Shown: positions 14,985 through 22,563 of the stretch, in pieces
How the letters are laid out: every line of letters begins with the position of its first letter
Position numbering within the stretch: the stretch's first letter is position 1
NCBI GenBank assembly: GCA_947624065.1
Contig: CANQIO010000010.1
Coordinates: 1-46,972, forward strand
Length of the DNA stretch: 46,972 bases
Direction of reading: 5' to 3'
Origin: an uncultured Oscillospiraceae bacterium
GTDB lineage: Bacteria > Bacillota > Clostridia > Oscillospirales > Oscillospiraceae
Program-made: the position numbers and the translations under genes
The notes under the pieces: model-generated
Told to the model about the DNA's origin: nothing
Database searches by the model: none
The model's input: only the letters and a program-made list of their open reading frames with translations

Positions 14985-16247
14985 TTATTCCCGGCGCAGG
15001 GCGTCGATGGGGTTCAGATTCGCGGCCTTCACCGCGGGGATCATGCCGAAGATCACACCGATGATCATGGAGAACACCACCGCCACGCCGATGGCCGGAT
15101 AGCTGATGGCCGTGGGCGTGCCCATGACGGAGGAGATCAGCCGGCTCAGCGCGATGCCGGCCGCCACGCCGATGATGCCGCCGATGCTGGTCAGAGCGGC
15201 GGCCTCGGTCAAAAACTGGCCCAGCACCCGGCGCTTTTTCGCGCCGATGGCCTTTTTCAGACCGATCTCCCTCGTCCGCTCGGTAACGGTCACCAGCATG
15301 ATGTTCATCACGCCGATGCCGCCCACCAGCAGGGAGATGCCCGCGATCCAGAGCAGCTGGTTGTTGGTGGCGTTGCTCATCTCCTGGATCTGGGCGGCCT
15401 GGTTCATCAGATCGTCGCTGCGATAGGAAAAGGTCCCCTGGTCGCTGGTGCCGGATATCTGATTGGCGGTGAGCAGGTCCTCGGCCTGCTGGCCGATGGC
15501 GGTCATATCGTCGGTGCTCCGGGCCTTCAGCACCACGCTCTGGGGCTCGTCGAACCGGTACACGATGGGCCACGCCTCCAGGGGGATGAACACCTTGCCG
15601 CCGGAAGTGTCGGCATACATCTGATAGTCCCGGATGGTCTCGATGGCAAAGTCGCTGGAGCGGGTCTTTGCCACTACACCGACGATGGTGAAGGGCTCGC
15701 CGCCGATCTCCAGCACCTTTCCCACGGCGCTCACGTCGCCGAACAGCACCGCCTCCGCGCCGGTGTCCAGCATGGCGACCTTCCGGAAAGCGGCCCGGTC
15801 GTCGTCGGTGAAGCCCCGGCCGTAGCTGAGCTTGTAGCCGGTGGCGGTGAAGTAATCCCGATCCACGCCATACAGCTCGCCGGAGAAGGAGGTGTTGCCG
15901 TAATAGATATCGTAGTCATACTGCCGGGAGGAGAACAGGCTCACAGCCTCCACGTTCTCGATCTCCGCCAGCTGCTGGCGGGTCTCCTCGGTGATGGGCA
16001 GCACGTTGTCGGGCATCGGGTTCCACTGGGAGAAGGTATAGGGGTAGTCGTCCTGGTACAGCTGCACCGTCACGGCGTTGGTGCCGGAGCCGATGAGGCT
16101 CTCCTTGATCTGGTCGTTGGTGCCCTTGATGGTGGACACGATGGTGATGATGGAGGCGATGCCGATGATGATGCCCAGCATGGTCAGGAAAGAGCGCATC
16201 TTGTGGCCCCAGATGCCCTGGAATGCCAGCGCTATGTTCTCAAACAT
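14985..16247 (-). CDS. MacB-like ABC transporter permease (FtsX family)
   Basis: A 420-aa permease: one N-terminal membrane helix, a large extracytoplasmic MacB_PCD domain (about 45-265) and three C-terminal helices of the FtsX domain. The conserved GGIGVMNIMLVTVTERTREIG sequence of the coupling region appears near 300. Last gene of the minus-strand cluster MFP1 - ATPase - MFP2 - permease. The ATG is 18 nt past the MFP2 stop. Such type VII ABC systems work by mechanotransmission and export peptides, antibiotics or lipids, or act on the envelope. Substrate unknown. Confidence 0.93.
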   Translation of the reverse strand: MFENIALAFQGIWGHKMRSFLTMLGIIIGIASIITIVSTIKGTNDQIKESLIGSGTNAVTVQLYQDDYPYTFSQWNPMPDNVLPITEETRQQLAEIENVEAVSLFSSRQYDYDIYYGNTSFSGELYGVDRDYFTATGYKLSYGRGFTDDDRAAFRKVAMLDTGAEAVLFGDVSAVGKVLEIGGEPFTIVGVVAKTRSSDFAIETIRDYQMYADTSGGKVFIPLEAWPIVYRFDEPQSVVLKARSTDDMTAIGQQAEDLLTANQISGTSDQGTFSYRSDDLMNQAAQIQEMSNATNNQLLWIAGISLLVGGIGVMNIMLVTVTERTREIGLKKAIGAKKRRVLGQFLTEAAALTSIGGIIGVAAGIALSRLISSVMGTPTAISYPAIGVAVVFSMIIGVIFGMIPAVKAANLNPIDALRRE

Positions 16248-16265
16248 GTGTTTCCCGCCTCCTCA

Positions 16266-18590
16266 TCAATAGTAGCTGCCATAGAGGCTCTGAAGGTCCT
16301 CCTTGTATTCGACCTTCGCGCCCTCCTTCACCGCGCGGCCGTAGGGGAAGGCCACATAATCCGTCTCCATGTCCAGCCCGCCGGTGATCTCCGTGGAGGA
16401 ACCGTAATAGCTCCGGCCTGTGGAGACATAGCGCTTTTCCAGCCGGTCGTTCTCTCCGGCGGCGTACACATAGGTCCTGGCCCCCTCGGTGCGCAGGAAC
16501 GCGTTGTCCATGACGAACACGCCCTCCTCGGGGGTCTCGCTGCCGGACAGAGAGTAGCTCAGATTCACATAGTAGCCCTCCCGCAGGCCCGCGTCCTCGT
16601 CCACCCGGACGGTGAAGGGGTACTTGGAGGCGTTCTCGTTGGACTGGGGGCTCCAGTAATAGAAATAGTTCTTGCTCTCGTCCACCGGGTACTCGCTGAT
16701 CTCCACGATCTCGCCGTCCAGCGTCGTGCCGGTCATCCAGTCCTGGACCGTGACCGTGTCGCCCACATGCAGGATGCCCAGGTCGAACTCGCTCATGACG
16801 CCGGTGATGTAATATCCGCCGCCGCCGGAGACGAGCACCACCGGCTGGTTCTGCTCCAGAGCCTCCTGGGGGTCCAGAACGGTCTTTACCACGCCCGCCG
16901 TGGTGCACAGCACCTCGCCGTTGGACAGCTCGAATTCCAACGCCTTCAGTTCCTGCTCCGCCATCCGCAGCGCCAGGGTGCTGTCGGCGATCTGCTGCTG
17001 TGTCTCGATCTTCATCTGGTTGATCTCTTCCAGGGTGTAGGTGGGGCCGCTGTAGAAGTAGCCGCCGCCCCAGTCGCTCTCGCCGGTGTCCTCCATGTAG
17101 GGGGAGTACGCCGCGGGCATGATCCGATAGATCCACCCGGTGACGGGCTCGCCGGCGGCGTCCTCGCCGCCCCAGAGCTGCCGGAAGGCGAATTCGAAAG
17201 CCTCATAGACCATGCCGTTGAGGGCGTTGGCCTCCCGGATCTCGAACACGATATAGATGTTCCCGTCCCCCGGCACAGGGGTGATGGTGGGGACAGGGGT
17301 CTCCCCCGGCTGGCCGGGGACGTCCGGATCGGTGGGCGTATCGCCCGTACCGGGGTCAGAGGGCGCGTCCCCCGCGCCGGGGTCAGAGGGCGTCTCGCCC
17401 TCGGCCCGCAGGATGCGCGTGTCAGTGTGCCGCGCCCGGAAAACGGACGGCACCACATAGGCTCCACCGGGCTCGTCGGCGGCCTCCGCCGCGGGCACGG
17501 CGGTCGCCTCCGTGGCCGGCACCTCGGTGGCCTCGGCCACGGGCACAGAGGTAGCCTCCGTCGTCGGTACGTCCGTGGCGGTCGGCTCCGCCGGCGTCTC
17601 TGTGGCCGACGGTGTATCGGTGGGCTCTGCGCCGGGCTCTGGCGTGGCGTCGGGTTCTGCGCCGGGCTCCGGCGTGGCGTCGGGCTCCGTGCCGGGCTCC
17701 GGCGTGGCGTCGGGCTCCGTGCCGGGCTCTGGCGTGGCGTCGGGCTCCGTGCCGGGCTCTGGCGTGGCGTCGGGCTCTGTGCCGGGCTCCGGCGTGGCGT
17801 CGGGCTCACCGCTGGGCTCCGGCGTGGCCGTAGGTGTCCCGTCCGGGGTGGGACTGGGCTCCGCCGAGGGCGTGGGAGAGGGCTCCGGGCTTGGGGTGGG
17901 AGACTCCTCCGGCTCCGCGGTGGCCGGGATGTCCGGCATCTCCGGGATCGGCGGCATCTCCGCCGGCTCGCCCCGCGCCACAGCGATCAGGTAATCCACC
18001 ATGGCGTCAAAGATGGGCAGCTGCTCGCTCCACATGAACACATAGGGGTCCTCTCTGGTGCCGCTGCCGCCCTGGAAATAGGGCACGCTCATCGATACCA
18101 GAGGCGCGCGGGTGGGCATGGGGGGCGCATATCCCCCGCCGCCATAGCCCACATGATAGGTGCCGATCTCCTGCAGCTTGGCCTGGGCGTCGCTCAGGTC
18201 CAGCTTATATTGGTCGATCTCGATCTGCTTTTTCTCCAGTTCCACCTCGTCCAGGGTGGTATCAAAGGCCAGGATCGGGTCGCCCACGTTGACCTGCTGG
18301 CCCTCCTGGACATAGATCTCCGTGACGGTCTGGGTGCTGGTCAAAAACACCGACTGCATCTTGTCGGCGGTGACGGGTCCCTCTGTCTCCGCGCGGGAGG
18401 CATAGCTGTCCGCGTAGCCGATGCCGCTGCTGATCGGGTAGACGTTCACCGTGCTGCCGCCGCGGTTTTTGAGATAATAGTACCCCCCGCCGCCGGCCGC
18501 GCCCAGCAGGATCACGCACACCAGCACGATAGAGACGACCTTCTTGGCCTTGCCCCGGCCGGGCTTCTGGCCGCTGTGTTTACCAGGCAT
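16266..18590 (-). CDS. Membrane-fusion (HlyD/YknX-like) protein with large Pro/Thr/Glu-rich insertion
   Basis: A 774-aa adaptor, about twice the family length. Residues 17-40 form an N-terminal membrane anchor. The lipoyl half-motif lies near 86-110 and the first coil at 113-142. About 375 residues are then inserted where a coiled-coil hairpin should turn, before the second coil (about 520-555), the second lipoyl half, the beta-barrel and the C-terminal domain. The insertion has two possibly globular stretches flanking a low-complexity linker of TPEPGTEPDA repeats (about 200-450). ATG 18590 has AAGGAGG upstream, and the gene overlaps the ATPase end by 11 nt, so translation is probably coupled. 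Partners are the ATPase at 18580-19275 and the FtsX permease at 14985-16247. Confidence 0.85.
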   Translation of the reverse strand: MPGKHSGQKPGRGKAKKVVSIVLVCVILLGAAGGGGYYYLKNRGGSTVNVYPISSGIGYADSYASRAETEGPVTADKMQSVFLTSTQTVTEIYVQEGQQVNVGDPILAFDTTLDEVELEKKQIEIDQYKLDLSDAQAKLQEIGTYHVGYGGGGYAPPMPTRAPLVSMSVPYFQGGSGTREDPYVFMWSEQLPIFDAMVDYLIAVARGEPAEMPPIPEMPDIPATAEPEESPTPSPEPSPTPSAEPSPTPDGTPTATPEPSGEPDATPEPGTEPDATPEPGTEPDATPEPGTEPDATPEPGTEPDATPEPGAEPDATPEPGAEPTDTPSATETPAEPTATDVPTTEATSVPVAEATEVPATEATAVPAAEAADEPGGAYVVPSVFRARHTDTRILRAEGETPSDPGAGDAPSDPGTGDTPTDPDVPGQPGETPVPTITPVPGDGNIYIVFEIREANALNGMVYEAFEFAFRQLWGGEDAAGEPVTGWIYRIMPAAYSPYMEDTGESDWGGGYFYSGPTYTLEEINQMKIETQQQIADSTLALRMAEQELKALEFELSNGEVLCTTAGVVKTVLDPQEALEQNQPVVLVSGGGGYYITGVMSEFDLGILHVGDTVTVQDWMTGTTLDGEIVEISEYPVDESKNYFYYWSPQSNENASKYPFTVRVDEDAGLREGYYVNLSYSLSGSETPEEGVFVMDNAFLRTEGARTYVYAAGENDRLEKRYVSTGRSYYGSSTEITGGLDMETDYVAFPYGRAVKEGAKVEYKEDLQSLYGSYY
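17641..17820. repeat. 30-bp tandem repeat (minisatellite), six units
   Basis: Six consecutive near-identical 30-bp units begin GGCGTGGCGTCGGG at 17641, 17671, 17701, 17731, 17761 and 17791, with degenerate copies on both flanks. Read on the minus strand each unit encodes ten residues of the type EPDATPEPGT. Units differ at a few third-codon positions (CTC/CTT, GTG/GCG). The unit is a multiple of 3, so copy changes keep the frame. Confidence 0.95.
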
Positions 18591-19275
18591 CCCCGACGCC
18601 TCCTTCCCCTTCCGCCAGCAGCTCGCCGTCCAGGATGCGGCGCAGATGCTTGGCCCGGGCGCCCACCGCCGGCTCATGGGTGATGAGCACGATGGTGGTG
18701 CCCTTGGCATTCAGCTCGTCGAACAGGTCCATCACCTGATGGCCGGAGGTGCTGTCCAGCGCGCCGGTGGGCTCGTCGGCCAGCAGCAGCTTCGGCTTGT
18801 TGATCATAGCCCGGGCGATGGCGACGCGCTGCTGCTGGCCGCCGGAAAGCTGGTTGGGCATGAAATCCATCCGGTCTCCCAGCCCCACCATTTGCAGGGC
18901 CTCCTCCGCCCGGCGGTTGCGGGCGCGCTTTTTCACCCCCGCGTACAGCAGCGGCAGCGCCACGTTCTCCCGGGCGGACAGCTTCGGCAGCAGATAAAAG
19001 CTCTGGAACACGAATCCCAGCGTGGTGTTGCGCACGTCGGCCAGGTGATTGTCCGAGGCGTGGGCCACGTTCTCGCCGTTGAGCAGATACTCCCCGCTGG
19101 TGGGCACATCCAGGCACCCGATCAGATTCATGAGCGTGGTCTTGCCGGAGCCGGAGGGGCCCATGATGGCCAGATAATCCCCCTCCTCGATGGCCAGGTC
19201 CACGTGCTTGAGGATGTGGACGATCTCCTTGCCCTGGGGATAGTCCTTGCAGATATCCTTCATCTCAAGAAGCAT
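18580..19275 (-). CDS. ABC transporter ATP-binding protein (MacB/LolD type)
   Basis: A 231-aa ATPase with Walker [11 protein letters not shown]-loop, signature LSGGQQQR, Walker [13 protein letters not shown] and the switch histidine in LITHEP. It belongs to the MacB/LolD/YknY group that pairs with FtsX-type permeases. The start ATG 19275 has AAGGAGG five nt upstream; an earlier in-frame start is not supported. It lies 10 nt after the first membrane-fusion gene and overlaps the next gene by 11 nt, so the four genes form one operon. Confidence 0.95.
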   Translation of the reverse strand: MLLEMKDICKDYPQGKEIVHILKHVDLAIEEGDYLAIMGPSGSGKTTLMNLIGCLDVPTSGEYLLNGENVAHASDNHLADVRNTTLGFVFQSFYLLPKLSARENVALPLLYAGVKKRARNRRAEEALQMVGLGDRMDFMPNQLSGGQQQRVAIARAMINKPKLLLADEPTGALDSTSGHQVMDLFDELNAKGTTIVLITHEPAVGARAKHLRRILDGELLAEGEGGVGDAW

Positions 19276-19285
19276 GGCCGCCTCC

Positions 19286-20518
19286 TTACCCAACGACCCT
19301 GGGCTCGCTGCCCGTATCGCCGGCGGCCTGCTCCTCATAGCGCTCCACCGGCCGGCCCTCCTCCAGGCCCTCCTCGGGGAAGGCTATGTAGTCGGACAGG
19401 TCCAGCCCCTCGGTGATCTCATAGGCGCCCATCATCTCGTCGTAGACGCCCAGACCCACGGTCCGCTTGGCCAGCTTGCTGCCGTCGGCGGCCCACACAT
19501 AGGCGGTTCCGTCCTCTTCATACTGGATATAGTACTCCGGCAGCATGGGCCCCTCGGGCTTTTCCTCTTCCTCTTCGCCGCTGTCCGGCTCGATGTACAC
19601 ATGCTGGCCCAGGATGAGCCCCTCGGTGTCCTCCAGCTCGATATAGAACGGGTACTTGCTGGCGGTGGTCATGCCGTCGTCGCTGCTGCCCACGTATACC
19701 ATGCCGTCGTTGTTGTCGTTCTGCACCGGGTTCTCCCAGTCGATCATGGACAGGGTCCCGTTCCAGGTGACGGTGTCGTCGAGCCGCGAGCGGACCACCA
19801 TGGGCATGCCCTCCGTGAGAGCGTAGGCGTTCATCTCGCTGATGTTGCCCTGGATGCGCAGGCGGGTCACATCGGTGATGGTGATGAAGTCCACGCCGGT
19901 GCCCACGCCGCTGCCGGAGGGGTCATAATAGCCGTTGCTGCCGCCGGTGCCGTCCTCGTCCACGGACATGACCCGGCCGGCGATGGGGGCGTAGATCTCC
20001 GCGTTCTCCAGAGCCGCCTCCTTGGTGGCGATGTCCCGGTCCTTCAGGGAGATGTTGTAGTTGGCCTCCCGGATCTCCACATTCTTCGCGTCGATCTGCA
20101 GGGTATAGCGCAGCTTGTCGCCCTCCTTGGCCTTGTCCCGCTCGCTCGTCAGCTCCTGGATGGCCTGCTGGGCGGAGGCGATGGTGTTCTCCAGCTGTTC
20201 CCGCTCCAGATAGGTCTTATCCAGATCCAGCTGCATGGCCTCGGTATCATAGCTGAAAAGAAGGTCCCCGGCCTTTACCAGGTCGCCTTCCTCCACATTT
20301 ATTTCCAGGACCGTCTTGTCCTGATCCCGCTTCACCTGGGCGGTCTCCCCCGCCACGACCATCCCGGCGTACCGGTCGGCCAGGCCCACGGGTCCCGTGC
20401 CCACGATCATGGAGACCGGCTCTACGCTCACAGCCTCTCCGCCGGCGGCCTCAGAGCACCCGCTCACCGCGCCCGCCAGCACGATCCCCACCAGGATCAC
20501 TGCGATCACTCGCTTCAT
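19286..20518 (-). CDS. HlyD-family membrane-fusion lipoprotein
   Basis: A 410-aa adaptor with a type II signal peptide: MKRVIAVILVGIVLAGAVSGC ends in a lipobox with Cys 21. Two lipoyl half-motifs (NVEEGDLVKAGDLLFSYD and EIYAPIAGRVMSVDEDG) flank a coiled coil of about 80 residues rich in Glu, Lys and Gln. A beta-barrel and an acidic stretch (SGEEEEEKPEG) follow. It is the first gene of the ABC cluster and differs from the second adaptor at 16266-18590, which has a transmembrane anchor instead of a lipid. Two adaptors in one cluster may form a mixed assembly. GGAGG precedes the ATG. Confidence 0.88.
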   Translation of the reverse strand: MKRVIAVILVGIVLAGAVSGCSEAAGGEAVSVEPVSMIVGTGPVGLADRYAGMVVAGETAQVKRDQDKTVLEINVEEGDLVKAGDLLFSYDTEAMQLDLDKTYLEREQLENTIASAQQAIQELTSERDKAKEGDKLRYTLQIDAKNVEIREANYNISLKDRDIATKEAALENAEIYAPIAGRVMSVDEDGTGGSNGYYDPSGSGVGTGVDFITITDVTRLRIQGNISEMNAYALTEGMPMVVRSRLDDTVTWNGTLSMIDWENPVQNDNNDGMVYVGSSDDGMTTASKYPFYIELEDTEGLILGQHVYIEPDSGEEEEEKPEGPMLPEYYIQYEEDGTAYVWAADGSKLAKRTVGLGVYDEMMGAYEITEGLDLSDYIAFPEEGLEEGRPVERYEEQAAGDTGSEPRVVG

Positions 20519-20570
20519 GTCGTCCTCCTTATGCGAACAGTTTTCCTCACACCAGCAACGGTGTCACCCT

Positions 20571-20599
20571 ATCATATTACGATTTGTAACAAATGTAAA
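20571..20599 (-). promoter_or_regulatory. Promoter of the ABC/adaptor operon
   Basis: On the minus strand: TTTACA (20599-20594), 17-nt spacer, TATGAT (20576-20571). The spacer contains TTGTTACAAATCGTAA, a possible regulator site (weak). Leader of about 45 nt. Confidence 0.7.
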
Positions 20600-20644
20600 C
20601 AGCTTAATTCTTAAGATTTCATTAAACGCTTCTCATGGTATGAA

Positions 20645-20673
20645 TTGACATCCCGCCCCTGTTGGGCTATACT
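20645..20673 (+). promoter_or_regulatory. Promoter of the EamA transporter gene
   Basis: TTGACA (20645-20650), 17-nt spacer, TATACT (20668-20673), close to the sigma-A consensus. It is divergent from the ABC operon promoter about 70 bp away. Confidence 0.85.
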
Positions 20674-20711
20674 GCCGGAAAACGGCGATCCCGCTGGAAA
20701 AGAGGTCCCTC

Positions 20712-21650
20712 ATGAAGCTCCGTTCTCTGAAAAACTCCGCCCTGCTGCTGCTAACCGCCCTCATTTGGGGCGTGGCCTTCGTGGCCCAGAAGGACGGCAT
20801 GAAGTATATCGGCCCGTTCACCTATAACTGCGTGCGCTCCTTCGTGGGCGGGCTGTTCCTGCTGGTCATGCTGCCCCCGCTGGACCGGCTCCGCAGCCGG
20901 AGCGGGCCCCTCGACAAGGGCAGCCGCCGGGACATCCTGGCCGGCGGGGCCGCATGCGGGCTGGCGCTGTTCGTGGCCGCCAATCTCCAGCAGTACGGCA
21001 TCGCCCTCCAGGACCCGGCCACCAACGTGGGCAAGGCGGGATTCATCTCCGCCTGCTACTGCGCCTTCGTGCCGGTGCTGGGCCTGGTGCTGAAGCGCAA
21101 ATCCCCGCCGCTGGTATGGCTGGGGGTGGCCGTGGCCGTGGTTGGGTCCTTCTTTCTGTGCCTGATGGACGGGCTGATGGCCGGCAAGGGGCTGGACCTG
21201 GGGCGGAGCGATCTGCTGATCCTGCTCAGCGCCCTGGGCTTTTCCGTGCACATCCTGGTCATCGACCATTTCTCCCCCCTGGCGGACGGGGTGCGCCTGA
21301 GCTGCGTGCAGTTTCTCGTGTGCGGGCTGCTGGGGGTGCCCTGCATGTTCCTGTTCGAGACGCCGGCGTGGCGGGACATCCTGGACTGCGCCGTGCCCAT
21401 CCTGTACTCGGGCATCATGAGCAGCGGCGTAGCCTATACCCTGCAGATCGTGGCCCAGAAGGAGGTCCATCCGGCCGTCGCCAGTCTGATCCTCAGTCTG
21501 GAAAGCGTATTCTCCATGCTGGCGGGATATGCCCTCATGCCCGGATCGGCGCTGAGCCGGTGGGAGCTTTTGGGCTGCGCGCTGGTGTTCTCGTCGGTGG
21601 TCCTGGTCCAGCTGGCCCCGGCTCCGTGGGAGCCCGCCCCCCGAGGCTGA
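20712..21650 (+). CDS. EamA-family (DMT superfamily) transporter
   Basis: A 312-aa membrane protein with ten predicted helices in two EamA repeats. The first repeat starts LLTALIWGVAFVAQKDGMKYIGP (shown in part: LIWGVAFVAQKDG, 17-29). The second ends in the Pro/Gly-rich LAGYALMPGSALS region near 275. DMT carriers export metabolites such as amino acids or nucleosides, but the substrate cannot be predicted. The ATG has AGAGG upstream and its own strong promoter, and the gene is followed by a terminator, so it is a single-gene unit. Confidence 0.9.
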   Translation: MKLRSLKNSALLLLTALIWGVAFVAQKDGMKYIGPFTYNCVRSFVGGLFLLVMLPPLDRLRSRSGPLDKGSRRDILAGGAACGLALFVAANLQQYGIALQDPATNVGKAGFISACYCAFVPVLGLVLKRKSPPLVWLGVAVAVVGSFFLCLMDGLMAGKGLDLGRSDLLILLSALGFSVHILVIDHFSPLADGVRLSCVQFLVCGLLGVPCMFLFETPAWRDILDCAVPILYSGIMSSGVAYTLQIVAQKEVHPAVASLILSLESVFSMLAGYALMPGSALSRWELLGCALVFSSVVLVQLAPAPWEPAPRG

Positions 21651-21669
21651 ACCGGACACAAAAAACGTG

Positions 21670-21692
21670 CCCCCGGCCGATGGCCGGGGGCG
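21670..21692. terminator. Terminator between convergent genes
   Basis: GCCCCCGGCC (21670-21679) pairs perfectly with GGCCGGGGGC (21683-21692) around a GAT loop. Six A residues at 21661-21666 give a T-run for minus-strand transcripts; the + side is followed by CTGTGTTTCT. Confidence 0.85.
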
Positions 21693-21703
21693 CTGTGTTT
21701 CTA

Positions 21704-22435
21704 TCAGTTGGTGTACACGTAATCGGAAGCGGTGATGGTGGGCAGCGAGACCTGGTTCTCGCCGGTGCCGTAGGTCCCGTTGTAGCTCCAGACGACGGAC
21801 ATGGTGCCAGAGGTGCCGCTGGCCACATCCAGCTCGGTGGAGAACAGATTGTTCACCGACGGGCCGTTGCCGGTGTAGTTGATGCTGCTGCCCATCAGGC
21901 TCTTGCTATAGCCGCTGAAGCTGATCGAGATGGGCTGGCTCATGACCTGCAGGCTCCAGGAGCTGACCGTTCCGGTGATCTTCAGCCGGGTGGTGCCGTT
22001 GCCCAAGTCCACGGCCTGCCAACTGACGGACATATTGACGCCCGCGCCGGTATCCGAGGAGAAGCTGCCCGAGCCGGTCACGCTGGCCGGCGCCTGCGTG
22101 GGAGGAGGCGGGTTCGTGGGAGCGGGCGCCTGGGTGGGAGCAGGCGGCTGCGTGGGCTTTGGAGTAGGCGCAGGCGGCTGCGTAGGCGGCCGGGTGGGCG
22201 GCGCGGTGGAGATCGGCGGGCTGGTGAAGCCGGGCCGCGGCGTGTTCACCACGATGGGCGGCACCGTCGGCGTGACCGTCGGGTCCTCCGTCGGCGGCGC
22301 GCTGGGTGTGACCGTGCTGACGAGGCCTCCGGGGCCGTCCACCTCTTCATCGGAGCATCGGCTCATCAGCGTTACCTCCAGGCCGACCACCAACAGCAGC
22401 ACCAGCAGAAGAAGCAAGATCCTCTGCACTCTCAT
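21704..22435 (-). CDS. Membrane-anchored Pro/Thr-rich protein, C-terminal domain unknown
   Basis: A 243-aa exported protein of unknown function. A strongly hydrophobic N-terminus (residues 5-21, LLLLLVLLLVVGLEV) is an uncleaved anchor or signal peptide. Residues about 38-112 are a Pro/Thr/Ala-rich linker with PPAPT-type repeats. Residues about 115-243 are Ser/Gly/Thr-rich with alternating hydrophobics, as in a beta-sandwich, and probably form a small binding or adhesive domain. RBS AAAGG and its own promoter at 22517-22545. The linker is like those in the adaptor at 16266-18590 and the penicillin-binding protein at 33926-36346, which suggests it spans the cell wall. Confidence 0.75.
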   Translation of the reverse strand: MRVQRILLLLLVLLLVVGLEVTLMSRCSDEEVDGPGGLVSTVTPSAPPTEDPTVTPTVPPIVVNTPRPGFTSPPISTAPPTRPPTQPPAPTPKPTQPPAPTQAPAPTNPPPPTQAPASVTGSGSFSSDTGAGVNMSVSWQAVDLGNGTTRLKITGTVSSWSLQVMSQPISISFSGYSKSLMGSSINYTGNGPSVNNLFSTELDVASGTSGTMSVVWSYNGTYGTGENQVSLPTITASDYVYTN

Positions 22436-22516
22436 ATCCTTTCCCTCCGATCTCTCTCCAAAGCAGATGGGGTCCTCTTTCTCCGTCCCGACGCGCGGGG
22501 ATCATCCGTGGTTTGT

Positions 22517-22545
22517 ATTATAGCGCGTTTCTTTTCCAAACGCAA
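22517..22545 (-). promoter_or_regulatory. Promoter of the Pro/Thr-rich protein gene
   Basis: Minus strand: TTGCGT (22545-22540), 17-nt spacer ending AAACGCGC, TATAAT (22522-22517). The same AAACGCGCTATAAT block occurs at the csaB promoter. Confidence 0.75.
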
Positions 22546-22563
22546 CACCTTAACTTCTTAACT

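Noticed and set aside
17611-17830. CRISPR-like array
   Set aside because: The repeats are contiguous with no unique spacers, lie in frame inside a coding gene and have no cas genes nearby.
14955-18683. Very long + strand open frame (over 1,200 codons) opposite the ABC cluster
   Set aside because: It is the antisense of the permease and adaptor genes, is His/Gly/Leu-rich without a recognisable domain, and has no RBS. High GC removes stop codons from the shadow frame.
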